Below are positions 52,562 through 61,912 of a DNA stretch of 64,000 bases, piece by piece. Numbering within the stretch: position 1 is the first letter of the stretch; each line of letters opens with the position of its first letter. The notes beneath the pieces are model-generated. The model was not told where the DNA came from and searched no databases. It saw nothing but the letters and a program-made list of their open reading frames with translations. The position numbers were made by a program, and so were the translations under genes. Origin of the DNA: Pseudomaricurvus albidus (GTDB taxonomy: Bacteria; Pseudomonadota; Gammaproteobacteria; Pseudomonadales; Cellvibrionaceae); contig NZ_JAHKRS010000011.1 of NCBI RefSeq assembly GCF_018863235.1, positions 1 to 64,000 on the forward strand, written 5' to 3'.

Positions 52562-55252
52562 ATGGGCTTACATTACCTGAATCATCTGTTCGATCCCAAA
52601 TCCATTGCGGTGTTTGGCGCATCCGATCGTCAGAATTCTCTGGGACAGATTCTCTTTCGTAACCTGTTGGCAGGTGGCTTTAGTGGCAAGCTTTATCCTA
52701 TAAACCCCAACCATGTCATAGTACAAAATCATCAAGCCTACAAATCCATTGCTGAAATTGATGAGCAGATTGATCTTGCCGTGATTACGGCCCCGGCGCT
52801 TGCCGTTGAAGAGATTATTCGTCAGTGTGGCGAAGCGGGAGTGCGTTCAGCGATTGTGCTGTCGGCAGGCTTTGGTGAAAATGTGGCCGGTGAGCCCGGC
52901 CGGATATTGCAGCAGAATTTGATGGCCTGCGCCAAGGAGTACGGTGTGCGTATACTTGGCCCAAATTGTCTGGGGCTGATGCTGCCAGCCAAAGGCTTAA
53001 ATGCCACGTTCAGTCACGAGATAGCCAGTCCCGGCCACATGGCATTGGTGTCACAGTCTGGTGCCCTGTGTACGGCTGCCATTGATTGGGCCCAGAGTGA
53101 AGGATTGGGGTTCTCGGCGGTCATTTCGCTGGGGGATACGTTCGATATTGGTTTTGGCTCTGTGCTGGATTATCTCGCTCTTGACCCCAACACCCGTTCC
53201 ATCTTGCTTTATATCGAAGGCATACGGGATTCGCGACGTTTTCTCAGTGGCTTGCGGGTCGCAGCCCGGATCAAACCGGTGGTGGTGGTCAAGGCGGGTC
53301 GTTTCCAGCAGGGATTGCGGGCGGCCATCCTTCACACGGGGGCGGTAGTCGGCAGTGATGTGGTTTTCCATGCAGCTCTGCGCAGGGCCGGTGTGGTCAG
53401 GGCCTATACCATCAAGCAGATGTTAAACGCCGCTGAAATCCTGTCCCGACGTCGTTACGAGCTGAAAGGACACAATCTGGCCATTATTACCAATGGCGGC
53501 GGGCCTGGCGTGATGGCCAGTGACCGGGCAGCAGAGCTGGACGTGCCGTTGGGAGAACTGGATGCCTCGGATATTGAGCAGTTGACTCCCCTGCTCTCGC
53601 CTCACTGGTCAAAGGCCAATCCGTTGGACCTGCAGGGGGACGCCACAGTAGAGCATTATCGCGTTGCCCTGGATCACTGTCTGAAAGCGGATAAATTCTC
53701 CGGTGTGCTGGTGATGCTGACGCCACAGGCCATGACGGACAGCACCGCTGTTGCCCAACTGGTGATCGAGGCGTCCCAGAAGAGCAAAAAGCCGGTGATT
53801 GTCTGCTGGCTGGGCGGCAAGCAGCTGGCCGGCGCTCATCAGTTGTTTCGCGATCATAATCTGCCGCATTTCGATACGCCGGAATCCTGCATTCAGGCTT
53901 ATGCCCTGCTCACCAGTTACCAGCGCAACCAGCAGTTGTTACTGCAAGTACCCAACCCTTTGACGCAACACCGTAAACCCGATCTTGATGGCGCACGTCT
54001 GGTGGTCAACGCGGCTCTTGGTAATGGCCGTAACTGGCTCAATAATGTTGAGTGCCGTGCTGTACTCAGAGCTTTCCATCTTCCGTTGGCACCTGCCATT
54101 GCCGCCAGTACCCCGAGTGATGCGGTGGTCGCGGCGGAAACGCTTGGTTTTCCCCTGGCGTTAAAAATCAATGCTCAGGATATCCAGCATAAATCCGATG
54201 TGGGAGGGGTGCGTCTCAATATCAGTAATGCAGACTCGGTACGGCAAAACTTCAATGAGATGATCAATACCGTTCGGTCACATTGTCCTGACGCTGATAT
54301 ACAAGGGGTCACGCTTGAGCCGATGTATCGTCGAGCACACGGTCGCGAGCTGATGATTAGCATCCAGCGTGATCCGGTCTTTGGGCCTGCCATTCGGTTT
54401 GGTGCCGGTGGCACCATGGTCGATGTGATACAGGATCAGTTTGTTTCACTGCCGCCGTTAAATAAATTTATTGCCCGGCAAATGATCAATCGCACCCGGG
54501 TGTATAAGCTGCTTCAGGAAGCTCAGGGTATGCCGGCGGTCAATTTTGAAGCGCTGGAAGATGCACTGCTGCGCGTGTCAGAACTTGCCTGTGAGATGCC
54601 AGAGATACATACGGTGGAAATCAATCCACTGATGGCAGATGACGAAGGAGCCCTGGTAATTGATGCCCGTATTCAGGTTCAACATCCTGTCGAAAATGCC
54701 AAGCCTTATGATCACATGGCGGTACACCCTTATCCCGGATATCTGGAGACTCAGACCGTATTGTCGGATGGGACTGCGTTGCTGATTCGGCCGGTGAGAC
54801 CGGAAGATGCCAACATTGAACAGGACTTTATTGGACGTTTATCGCCCCAGACAATTTACTTTCGGTTTATGCAGTCGTTGCACGAGTTGACACCACAGAT
54901 GCTGACTCGATTTACCCAAATTGATTATGATCAGGAAATGGCGTTGGCTGCCATTGTCAGTCATGAGGATGAAGAAATCGAAATCGGTGTGGCTCGTTAT
55001 CTGACCAATCCGGATGGTGAAACCTGTGAGTTTGCCATTGTCATTGCCGATGATTGGCATCATAAAGGCATCGCGACCCTGTTGATGACCGAACTGATTA
55101 ATGTTGCCCGTCAGCGTGGGCTAAAACAAATGGAAGGGGAAATACTGACTGAAAATCGGGGTATGTTGTCTTTAATGAGAAAACTTGGGTTCAGCGTTCG
55201 TATCAAACAAGATGACTTTAATTTGAGAATGGCTGTTCTCCAATTGAATTAA
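52562..55252 (+). CDS. PatZ/Pka-type protein acetyltransferase (NDP-forming ACS domain plus GNAT)
   Basis: An 896-residue protein. N-terminal CoA-binding domain (FDPKSIAVFGASDR), succinyl-CoA-ligase-like domain (ITNGGGPGVMASD), an ATP-grasp region (LALKINAQDIQHKSDVGGVRLN split over the segment near residue 540), and a C-terminal GNAT domain (about 730-896, with EIGVARYL and GIATLLMTELI). Matches PatZ, which acetylates Lys in acetyl-CoA synthetase and other enzymes. The start has a weak ribosome site. Confidence 0.93.
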   Translation: MGLHYLNHLFDPKSIAVFGASDRQNSLGQILFRNLLAGGFSGKLYPINPNHVIVQNHQAYKSIAEIDEQIDLAVITAPALAVEEIIRQCGEAGVRSAIVLSAGFGENVAGEPGRILQQNLMACAKEYGVRILGPNCLGLMLPAKGLNATFSHEIASPGHMALVSQSGALCTAAIDWAQSEGLGFSAVISLGDTFDIGFGSVLDYLALDPNTRSILLYIEGIRDSRRFLSGLRVAARIKPVVVVKAGRFQQGLRAAILHTGAVVGSDVVFHAALRRAGVVRAYTIKQMLNAAEILSRRRYELKGHNLAIITNGGGPGVMASDRAAELDVPLGELDASDIEQLTPLLSPHWSKANPLDLQGDATVEHYRVALDHCLKADKFSGVLVMLTPQAMTDSTAVAQLVIEASQKSKKPVIVCWLGGKQLAGAHQLFRDHNLPHFDTPESCIQAYALLTSYQRNQQLLLQVPNPLTQHRKPDLDGARLVVNAALGNGRNWLNNVECRAVLRAFHLPLAPAIAASTPSDAVVAAETLGFPLALKINAQDIQHKSDVGGVRLNISNADSVRQNFNEMINTVRSHCPDADIQGVTLEPMYRRAHGRELMISIQRDPVFGPAIRFGAGGTMVDVIQDQFVSLPPLNKFIARQMINRTRVYKLLQEAQGMPAVNFEALEDALLRVSELACEMPEIHTVEINPLMADDEGALVIDARIQVQHPVENAKPYDHMAVHPYPGYLETQTVLSDGTALLIRPVRPEDANIEQDFIGRLSPQTIYFRFMQSLHELTPQMLTRFTQIDYDQEMALAAIVSHEDEEIEIGVARYLTNPDGETCEFAIVIADDWHHKGIATLLMTELINVARQRGLKQMEGEILTENRGMLSLMRKLGFSVRIKQDDFNLRMAVLQLN

Positions 55253-55285
55253 ATCTGTAGCATTCATTTGTTCTGTAAATACAGA

Positions 55286-56167
55286 TCAATGATTCTTACC
55301 TTCTTTCACTAATGTATTGTCAAAGGCATTGATAATCCACTCTCGAACCTTTTTAATCCGTTTCACACTTCTAAAATCCTTATGAAATAACATATAAGGT
55401 GAGCGTAATGGTACCTCAGGCGTTGCAATTTTAATCAAGCCGGCTCTACGCGCAATGAAATCCGGTAGCATCGCAATACCACAATGCAAAACCGCTGCCA
55501 TACGCAGAGTACGTACACTACTGGATTCCAGGATTTGTCTTGACGATAATCCCTGTTCAGTGATCCAGAGGCTTTCAGGGATTTCACCAAAGCTTTTGTC
55601 CATACCTAAGAACGTTTCCTGCCTGAAATTCAAATGATTCGGATCCCTGCCTTTCAAATAGGCTTTTGAAGCGTAAAACCCTTGCCGAATCACAGGCAGT
55701 TTTTTAATGACCACATTGTCTTGTGTTGGGCGAGCAAGCCGTATTGTTATATCGGCATCGCGCCGGGCAACGCTGATGTTCTCTGTTGCCACGGACAATC
55801 TCAACTGGATATCTGGGTTTTCTCGCCAAAATGCAGGTAACTGCTCGGCTAAAATATCTGAAATGATCGGCTCGGTTGAAGACACCACGACCGGCTCGAT
55901 ATCTACGCCCTCTCGAAGTGACACGGCTGTTCGCTCGACCTCTGATATCTTTTCCAGTGCGTTTTTTGCACTGTTGTAAATCACACCTCCTTCGGCGGTT
56001 AATTCGACACCGGTTGTGAGGCGGGTTAATAAAGTAAGTTTCAGTGATGTCTCAAGCGATTCAATTTTACGACTAACCGTTGCCACAGATACTCCGAGGC
56101 GTTTTGCCGCTGCACTGAGACTACCGGTTTCGGAGGCAACGACAAAGCAATGGATGTCATCCCACAT
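55286..56167 (-). CDS. LysR-family regulator 2
   Basis: A 293-residue LysR regulator with helix-turn-helix at about residues 15-42 (GSLSAAAKRLGVSVATVSRKIESLE, partly shown) and a LysR substrate-binding domain. The start at 56167 follows AAGGAAG. It is divergent from the alcohol dehydrogenase gene (111 bases between starts), so probably its regulator. Confidence 0.92.
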   Translation of the reverse strand: MWDDIHCFVVASETGSLSAAAKRLGVSVATVSRKIESLETSLKLTLLTRLTTGVELTAEGGVIYNSAKNALEKISEVERTAVSLREGVDIEPVVVSSTEPIISDILAEQLPAFWRENPDIQLRLSVATENISVARRDADITIRLARPTQDNVVIKKLPVIRQGFYASKAYLKGRDPNHLNFRQETFLGMDKSFGEIPESLWITEQGLSSRQILESSSVRTLRMAAVLHCGIAMLPDFIARRAGLIKIATPEVPLRSPYMLFHKDFRSVKRIKKVREWIINAFDNTLVKEGKNH

Positions 56168-56278
56168 GATCAGTTTCTTCCTTTGCAAATATGAAAAGTC
56201 GATTTACGTATTTAAGCATGCCATTCATGCAATGCCAGTGTCAGAATCAGGAAATGTATCTTTTGGCAGGAGCCTTCC

Positions 56279-57310
56279 ATGAGACAGCTTACCTTCACCC
56301 GTCAGGGCACACTGGAGTGGCACGATGTGCCTGCTCCAAGACTGACCTCGGATAAAAATGCACTGGTACGGCCCTTGGCGGTAGCCCGCTGTGATTTGGA
56401 TTATTACATTGCTTTAGGGCTTTACCGAACTCGCGGACCTTTCGCGCTGGGGCATGAAATCACCGCAGTGATAGAGTCGGTTGGTGATGATGTTACCAAT
56501 TTTGTCCCTGGAGACCGTGTCATCGTGCCCTTCCAGATTAATTGTGGGGAATGTGACAATTGTTTGAGGGGATGGACCAATGCCTGCTCTTCAGTTCCGC
56601 CATGCGCGGCTTATGGCTTGGGTACCAATCCCGACGGTGATTTTGGCGGTGGTTTTTCCGATTGTTTATTGGTGCCCTTCGCCGACGCTATGTTGGTACA
56701 TCTACCCGATTCTCTGTCCCCAGAGGCTGGTGCAGGCTTGTCGGACAATGTCGCCGATGGCTACCGTACTGTCGCCACCGGCTTGAAGGAGTTTCCTGGT
56801 GAACCTGTATTGATTGCAGGTGGCCTTGCTCAAAGTGTGGGACTGTATGCAGTGCATGCGGCTATTGCTCTCGGGAGCCGGCGTGTGGTGTATGTGGACA
56901 CCGACACGCGTCGTTTATATCTGGCCAAACTCGCCGGGGCTGAGACAGTGCACCTGGAGAGTTATAAGGATGAATCCAGACACTCCGATGATTTTTTGAT
57001 CACTGTGGATACGGCAGGCACTGCTGAAGGGCTCTGTTATGCCCTGGCTTCAACCGCGCCTTGTGGATATTGTACGGGCGTCAGCGGAGGCTTGACTCCA
57101 ACGACAGAACTTCCCTTGTCCACAGTGTATTTACGAGGTATTACTTATACGGTGAGCCGTGTACATGGGCGGGCGCTATTACCGGAAACGCTCCACCATG
57201 CCTGTTGTGGGACTATCGACCCTCTGGCTCTGGCAGACCATATTCTGACATTCGATGACTGTATCGAGGCCATGGTCGACCCGGCACCCAAGCTGATTTT
57301 CCGTCCATAA
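56279..57310 (+). CDS. zinc-dependent alcohol dehydrogenase-like protein
   Basis: A 343-residue MDR protein: catalytic-site GHEITAVIESVGDDV, structural-zinc Cys cluster CGECDNCLRGWTNAC and a Rossmann domain with a degenerate GGLAQSVGLYA motif. GCAGGAG precedes the ATG. Likely oxidises an alcohol or reduces an aldehyde; it may bind NAD less typically because of the altered glycine motif. Confidence 0.88.
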   Translation: MRQLTFTRQGTLEWHDVPAPRLTSDKNALVRPLAVARCDLDYYIALGLYRTRGPFALGHEITAVIESVGDDVTNFVPGDRVIVPFQINCGECDNCLRGWTNACSSVPPCAAYGLGTNPDGDFGGGFSDCLLVPFADAMLVHLPDSLSPEAGAGLSDNVADGYRTVATGLKEFPGEPVLIAGGLAQSVGLYAVHAAIALGSRRVVYVDTDTRRLYLAKLAGAETVHLESYKDESRHSDDFLITVDTAGTAEGLCYALASTAPCGYCTGVSGGLTPTTELPLSTVYLRGITYTVSRVHGRALLPETLHHACCGTIDPLALADHILTFDDCIEAMVDPAPKLIFRP

Positions 57311-57411
57311 AAACCATGGAAAAATTGGGGAATTAGCGGCATAATGCGTCGCCTTCGAAACGCTAGCTGATAGCGTGCACCGTAATGCCACCTGACCCAG
57401 AGGTACTGCCG

Positions 57412-57753
57412 ATGAGCGATCTGCCTAATTGTCCCAAATGCGACTCTCCTTATACTTATGAAGATCGTGATCTTTTGGTTTGCCCGGAATGTGGCAACGA
57501 GTGGTCTGCCAACGCAGGTCAGGAGTCGGCTGAAGATGAGAAAGTCATTAAAGACTCCAATGGCAACGTGTTGAGCGACGGTGACACGGTTACAGTGATT
57601 AAAGATCTAAAAATCAAAGGCTCTTCGTCTGTCGTGAAGGTGGGAACCAAAGTGAAGAACATTCGCCTGGTGGATGGCGATCACGATATTGACTGTAAGA
57701 TCGACGGTATCGGCGCGATGAAACTCAAATCCGAGTTTGTGAAAAAAGTATAA
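57412..57753 (+). CDS. yjdM: zinc-ribbon protein YjdM (PhnA)
   Basis: A 113-residue protein with the N-terminal zinc ribbon CPKCxxxYTYED and CPECGNEW, then a PhnA SH3-like domain ending in KSEFVKKV. The ATG at 57412 follows AGAGG. Function of this widespread protein is not established; it is not itself a phosphonatase. Confidence 0.93.
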   Translation: MSDLPNCPKCDSPYTYEDRDLLVCPECGNEWSANAGQESAEDEKVIKDSNGNVLSDGDTVTVIKDLKIKGSSSVVKVGTKVKNIRLVDGDHDIDCKIDGIGAMKLKSEFVKKV

Positions 57754-57767
57754 ATCCTTCAATACTG

Positions 57768-57801
57768 AACCCCACAGTGGCATAGCTGCCGCTGTGGGGT
57801 T
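57768..57801. terminator. bidirectional hairpin between convergent genes
   Basis: AACCCCACAG and CTGTGGGGTT, a 10-base stem around a 14-base loop, between yjdM and the convergent TonB receptor gene. Confidence 0.7.
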
Positions 57802-57821
57802 GCATCAAATCAACACCTCTT

Positions 57822-60182
57822 TTACATCTTCCAGGCGAATCGCGCACCGTAAGTACGTGGTTTACCCCAAACACCGTAACCCCAATCATCATCTAACGTA
57901 TTTTGATAGGTGAAGTATTCTTCATCTGCAAGATTGTTGACGAATACCTCAACGGTATAGCGTCCATCTACGGAGGCCCAGCTTACTTTTGCGTTAGCAA
58001 TACCGTAGCTTTCGTGGTGAGAGTATGGGTCATTTTCCACCTGCAAGAAGTGATCATCTTGCCAGGAGTAGTCTGCCTGTAATGCCAGTTCACCAGCATC
58101 TCCGATGGGAATGTAATAGCGTGCGACCAGGTTGTAGCTGATTTCTGGTGCTGAGGGTAGCTCATTACCATCATATTCATAAATATCCGTAGCAACTTCA
58201 CCAGATTTGTTTGATTCCATTTCGGTTGAAAGAAAACCAACACCGGCTAAGACTTCGAAATTCTCAGTAATACTTGCAGCTACTTCGGTTTCAAGACCAT
58301 ATCCAGTAACATCTCCAGCATTTAGAATTTGGCTACCATCTTCCAGACTATTAAATAATTGAGCCTGAAAATCTTTTAACTCATACCAGTAGGCAGCTGT
58401 ATTCAGACGAACAGCACCATCGGCAAAAGACGTTTTTAAGCCGACCTCATAATTGGTGATAGTTTCTGAATCAACAGGATCAAGAGTTTCTGGAAAACTG
58501 TTGTAGCTGGCTGAAAAGCCGCCGCTACGAAAACCAGTGGAAACGCTGGTGTAAATCAGAGTGTTATCGCCGGGCCGCCAATCCAAACCAATTTTTCCTG
58601 AGACATTATCTTCAGAGATGGAATCTTTGCGGCTAAATGACGTCGTGGAAGTCGGAGTGTTGTAATAAGAAACATCCCGCACGTAGTCGAAGTCCCGCTC
58701 TTCATCGGTATATCGCGCACCCAAAATCAAAGTTAGAGTCTCGGCGAAATCCCACTCCCACTGACCAAACAAAGCCATGGATTGCGTCTCAAGCAATACC
58801 TCTTCTCTGTGAGCAAAATCGTAAAGAGCGGCATCTGCAAATTCCACTTCGGTCGGGTTTTGGGTGCTCATATCCCGTTCATCGTCATACAGATATAAGC
58901 CGACCACCCAGTTGGTGGTTTCATCCGATTTGCTCAGGCGGAATTCCTGAGACAATTGCTCAGCATCTGATGTGTATTGTTCATCGAAGAATACGTCAAA
59001 TCCCGGACCACTGCCGACGCCATCCCCATCATCTTGCAGATATTTATCGAGGGATTCGTAAGCGGTGACAGAGGTAAGATCCAAACCGTTGGCAAAGGCC
59101 CAGGTGAATCGGGCTGAAACACCAAAGGTGTCGATTTCCGTATCCAGACCGCCACTGACACTGGATGAAACATCTTCTGGATTGTAGTCGCCACCGGCCT
59201 GTTCAATCCCGGTTGTTTGGAAGGTTGCACTGGTACAGGCTCCTTTGTGAATTAGCGAGACAGAACAGGTATCTCCGCCGGGGGTTTCCTGATACCCCAT
59301 ATGAGCAAATCCGACACTGGCCTGATCTGCCTGACTGCCGTGCACATCCAGGAGCAATTCACCTTCTGAGCCAATATCAAATGCCAGTTTTGCCCGATAG
59401 CCAAAACTGTTGGTTTCGTTTAAATCCTGACCTGTATCCACAGGGAAGCCGTAGTCGTTGACAGAGTCTGCATTGTTTTTTTGCCAGCCGTCAGCATTGT
59501 TGTATTTGATGGCTACCCGCCCTCTTACTCCATCGGTGATTGGACCACTTATCATGCCTTCAAAAATTTTCTGTGAATAACTGCCATACTGGAAGCTGGC
59601 GGAAGCATCAAATTCATCGGTGGGCTCGTTGGAGATATAGTGCACCAGACCACCGGTCGCGTTGCGACCGTAGAGTGTACCCTGCGGTCCCCTCAGTACT
59701 TCCACCCGTGTCAAATCGAACAATTGAATCGCAGACCCAGCAGGATTGCCGCGATAAACATCATCCACATACATGGCGATAGGCGCTTCCCACGAATCGG
59801 AATAGTTCACGAGACTGATACCACGCAAGCTGATCGACGGACTCGAAGCTTCGCCGAAGATTGCGAAAAAATTCATATTGGGGACTTGGGCAATAATATC
59901 CATACCTTCTTCGAAGCCCATTTTTTCGATAGCGTCTCCGGAAAACGCACTGACTGCCACAGACACATCCTGCAGATCCTGATCACGCTTCTGAGCGGTA
60001 ACGATAACTTCATCCATCACCGATTGAGCCGCAAAAACGCTTGTAGATCCCATGGTAATCGCCAATATACTCGCCCCCAGTCTGGATAACTTAAACAAGG
60101 CTTTACCTTGTCGGGACATAACAGATTGCTTTGATAGAGAGGCGGGAATTGCCGTAGGCGAGGATGTACAAGCGTTCATCAT
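57822..60182 (-). CDS. TonB-dependent outer-membrane receptor 2
   Basis: A 786-residue TonB-dependent receptor with plug motif DEVIVTAQKRDQDLQDV, PNMNFFAIFG, LYGRNATGG and a barrel ending in FAWKM. The start at 60182 sits 8 bases after AAGGAG; ATG 60188 is too close to it. The N-terminal leader of about 50 residues is longer than a usual signal peptide; Met at 60119 would give a normal one. The ligand is unknown, and no transporter or regulator is adjacent. Confidence 0.9.
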   Translation of the reverse strand: MMNACTSSPTAIPASLSKQSVMSRQGKALFKLSRLGASILAITMGSTSVFAAQSVMDEVIVTAQKRDQDLQDVSVAVSAFSGDAIEKMGFEEGMDIIAQVPNMNFFAIFGEASSPSISLRGISLVNYSDSWEAPIAMYVDDVYRGNPAGSAIQLFDLTRVEVLRGPQGTLYGRNATGGLVHYISNEPTDEFDASASFQYGSYSQKIFEGMISGPITDGVRGRVAIKYNNADGWQKNNADSVNDYGFPVDTGQDLNETNSFGYRAKLAFDIGSEGELLLDVHGSQADQASVGFAHMGYQETPGGDTCSVSLIHKGACTSATFQTTGIEQAGGDYNPEDVSSSVSGGLDTEIDTFGVSARFTWAFANGLDLTSVTAYESLDKYLQDDGDGVGSGPGFDVFFDEQYTSDAEQLSQEFRLSKSDETTNWVVGLYLYDDERDMSTQNPTEVEFADAALYDFAHREEVLLETQSMALFGQWEWDFAETLTLILGARYTDEERDFDYVRDVSYYNTPTSTTSFSRKDSISEDNVSGKIGLDWRPGDNTLIYTSVSTGFRSGGFSASYNSFPETLDPVDSETITNYEVGLKTSFADGAVRLNTAAYWYELKDFQAQLFNSLEDGSQILNAGDVTGYGLETEVAASITENFEVLAGVGFLSTEMESNKSGEVATDIYEYDGNELPSAPEISYNLVARYYIPIGDAGELALQADYSWQDDHFLQVENDPYSHHESYGIANAKVSWASVDGRYTVEVFVNNLADEEYFTYQNTLDDDWGYGVWGKPRTYGARFAWKM

Positions 60183-60563
60183 GAACATTTCTCCTTGTCG
60201 CGGTTTTGAGGGTATTCAGAGGATGAAACACTCTTCTGAATACATTGGGATTTTTGTGGTTCTCTCTGAAACCGGCCAACGCAGTGGCTGACGCCAACGA
60301 CCGAAAAGATATGCAGGCTTTATCCGGATGATTTTTGATATGACCGGTTGCTGTACCTGACTTGTTGTTGAAAACAAAATGTTGATAGCGACTTAAAGTA
60401 CCAGCCTAGAGGCCTGTCACACAGCTGTCAAATGACATGGGCTGCTATAAGTAAGGATTTGTGAATATATGTGCCAAAGAGGGCGCGTATTTGTTGCAAA
60501 GGTTTCTGATCATCGTTAATCTGCAAAACCTATCGATAACACCCGCTTTAATCAGGTAAACCA
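60183..60563. other. divergent control region of TonB receptor 2 and the ECF operon
   Basis: 380 bases between the two starts with no gene. The ECF-type promoter motif for the sigma gene is at 60492. Confidence 0.5.
60492..60519 (+). promoter_or_regulatory. ECF-type promoter candidate before the sigma gene
   Basis: TGTTGC, 16 bases, CGTTAA, a near match to TGTAAC-N16-CGTCTA found before the bufferin gene. It lies 44 bases before the sigma start, fitting autoregulation. Confidence 0.5.
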
Positions 60564-61184
60564 ATGACGGTATCCGATAAGGCTGAACAAACAGACCTGC
60601 TTATTCGCCTGAAAGCCGGAGAAAAGTCGGCTTTTGATCTTCTGGTTAAAACCTATCATGTTCCCATGCTGCGCTTTGTCAGCCGTATTATTGGCGATGC
60701 TCAGGCTGAAGAAGTCGTGCAGGACGCCTGGTTGGCCGCAATTCGTAACCTCAACAAGTTCGAAGGTCGCTCTACGCTGAAAAGCTGGCTGTATACCATT
60801 GCCGCCAATGAAGCGAAAAGTCGTTTACGCAAAAGCAAACGGGAAGCTGTTGTTCCGCTGTCGACCGATAATGAACCTTTGTTTGAGGAGGGACGATTTT
60901 CCAGTAATGGCCACTGGGCTCGTCCACCCTCAAGCTGGCATGATGATTCGCCTGAGGCCTTGCTGGGATCTGAAGATTTTATCCGATGCCTGGAGTTTCA
61001 TATGAATAAGCTGCCTGAGGTTCAGAGAGAAGCCTTGCAGTTACGTGATTATGAAGAAATGGAATTTGAAGAAATCTGTAACATTTTGTCGGTCAGTGCA
61101 TCTAATGTCAGAGTACTTATCCATCGCGCCAGAGTGAAAATACACTCCATGATTGCACATTTCGAGGAGACGGGAACATGTTGA
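60564..61184 (+). CDS. ECF sigma factor (RpoE-like)
   Basis: A 206-residue ECF sigma factor: region 2 (VPMLRFVSRIIGDAQAEEVVQDAW, partly) and region 4 (LPEVQREALQLRDYEEMEFEEI and SASNVRVLIHRARVKI). A 40-residue linker between them is rich in Ser and Pro. Its stop overlaps the anti-sigma start by 7 bases. It likely drives the adjacent bufferin operon in response to metal or redox stress. Confidence 0.92.
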   Translation: MTVSDKAEQTDLLIRLKAGEKSAFDLLVKTYHVPMLRFVSRIIGDAQAEEVVQDAWLAAIRNLNKFEGRSTLKSWLYTIAANEAKSRLRKSKREAVVPLSTDNEPLFEEGRFSSNGHWARPPSSWHDDSPEALLGSEDFIRCLEFHMNKLPEVQREALQLRDYEEMEFEEICNILSVSASNVRVLIHRARVKIHSMIAHFEETGTC

Positions 61185-61444
61185 GTTGCCATGATCTTGC
61201 CCACAAATACGCCAGTGATTATATCGATGGCCAGTTGAATTGGCGTCAGCGTCTGGCTGTATTCATGCATCTGCTTATCTGTGTGAGATGTCGTCGTTTT
61301 GTGACTCAATTGCGTCTGGTGTGCAGGGTGGTTAAGCAACGGGGACGGGATGTTATTAAAGGCTCAACTCCGGATCTGGATGCCCTCGCCTCTCGTTTAC
61401 ACAAAGAATACGCTACGCAAAAAAAATCTTCTTCTGAGCTGTAA
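61178..61444 (+). CDS. zinc-finger anti-sigma factor (zf-HC2)
   Basis: An 88-residue protein with the zf-HC2 pattern H-x3-C-x2-C (HLLICVRC, residues about 31-38) and an early CHD that can complete zinc binding. No membrane segment is evident, so it is a soluble redox- or metal-sensing anti-sigma, as ChrR/RsrA-type small proteins. Overlaps the sigma gene; the motif for the next operon is directly at its stop. Confidence 0.85.
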   Translation: MLSCHDLAHKYASDYIDGQLNWRQRLAVFMHLLICVRCRRFVTQLRLVCRVVKQRGRDVIKGSTPDLDALASRLHKEYATQKKSSSEL

Positions 61445-61467
61445 CAAAATAAAAGATCGTTCGTCTA
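61440..61467 (+). promoter_or_regulatory. ECF-type promoter before the bufferin gene
   Basis: TGTAAC (61440-61445), 16 bases, CGTCTA (61462-61467), the classic ECF -35/-10 form with the common 16-base spacer, starting at the anti-sigma stop and 55 bases before the bufferin start. Confidence 0.75.
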
Positions 61468-61522
61468 CTACACTGTGGACGGCAAGTTCACACTACACAT
61501 CAACAGCATCAGGAGATTTATA

Positions 61523-61777
61523 ATGAATTCTATCACCAAGATTTCACTGGCAACGGCTGCCGCAGCACTTTTTTCAACCGCAGTAGTACCCACGGCCATC
61601 GCCCAGGACAAAGCAGATACATCGGTCAAGTGCATGGGGGTCAATGCCTGTAAAGGGCAATCTAAATGCCAAACCGCTGAAAATGCCTGTGCTGGACAGA
61701 ATGTCTGTAAAGGTCACGGTTGGATCAAGGTTGCTTCTGCCGAAGAGTGCACCAGCAAAGGTGGCAAGGTCCTTTAA
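61523..61777 (+). CDS. bufA: BufA2-type bufferin precursor peptide
   Basis: An 84-residue secreted peptide precursor: signal peptide about residues 1-27 (AIA-Q), then a mature part with Cys37, 43, 49, 56, 62 and 76. Two internal repeats C-M-G-V-N-A-C-K-G and C-A-G-Q-N-V-C-K-G end in HGW. This matches BufA2 bufferins, RiPPs whose Cys are modified by a DUF692 enzyme and which bind metals such as copper. AGGAG precedes the ATG. Confidence 0.9.
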   Translation: MNSITKISLATAAAALFSTAVVPTAIAQDKADTSVKCMGVNACKGQSKCQTAENACAGQNVCKGHGWIKVASAEECTSKGGKVL

Positions 61778-61846
61778 TTGACTTTTGGAATGCTCGCAAA
61801 TCCGCTCTGGAGTTATTAGCGTATCTGCGACGTTCTTTAAGGGCAT

Positions 61847-61886
61847 GGCTGGGTTTGTGCTGTTTGCCCAGCCGGCTGCCTTTTCT
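61847..61886 (+). terminator. hairpin with T-run between bufA and bufB
   Basis: GGCTGGG and CCCAGCC form a 7-base stem around a 13-base loop, with TTTTCTT 7 bases later. It may partly end transcription after the precursor gene so that more peptide than enzyme is made. Confidence 0.45.
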
Positions 61887-61912
61887 TAATACCAAAGTAT
61901 TGGGACCATACC

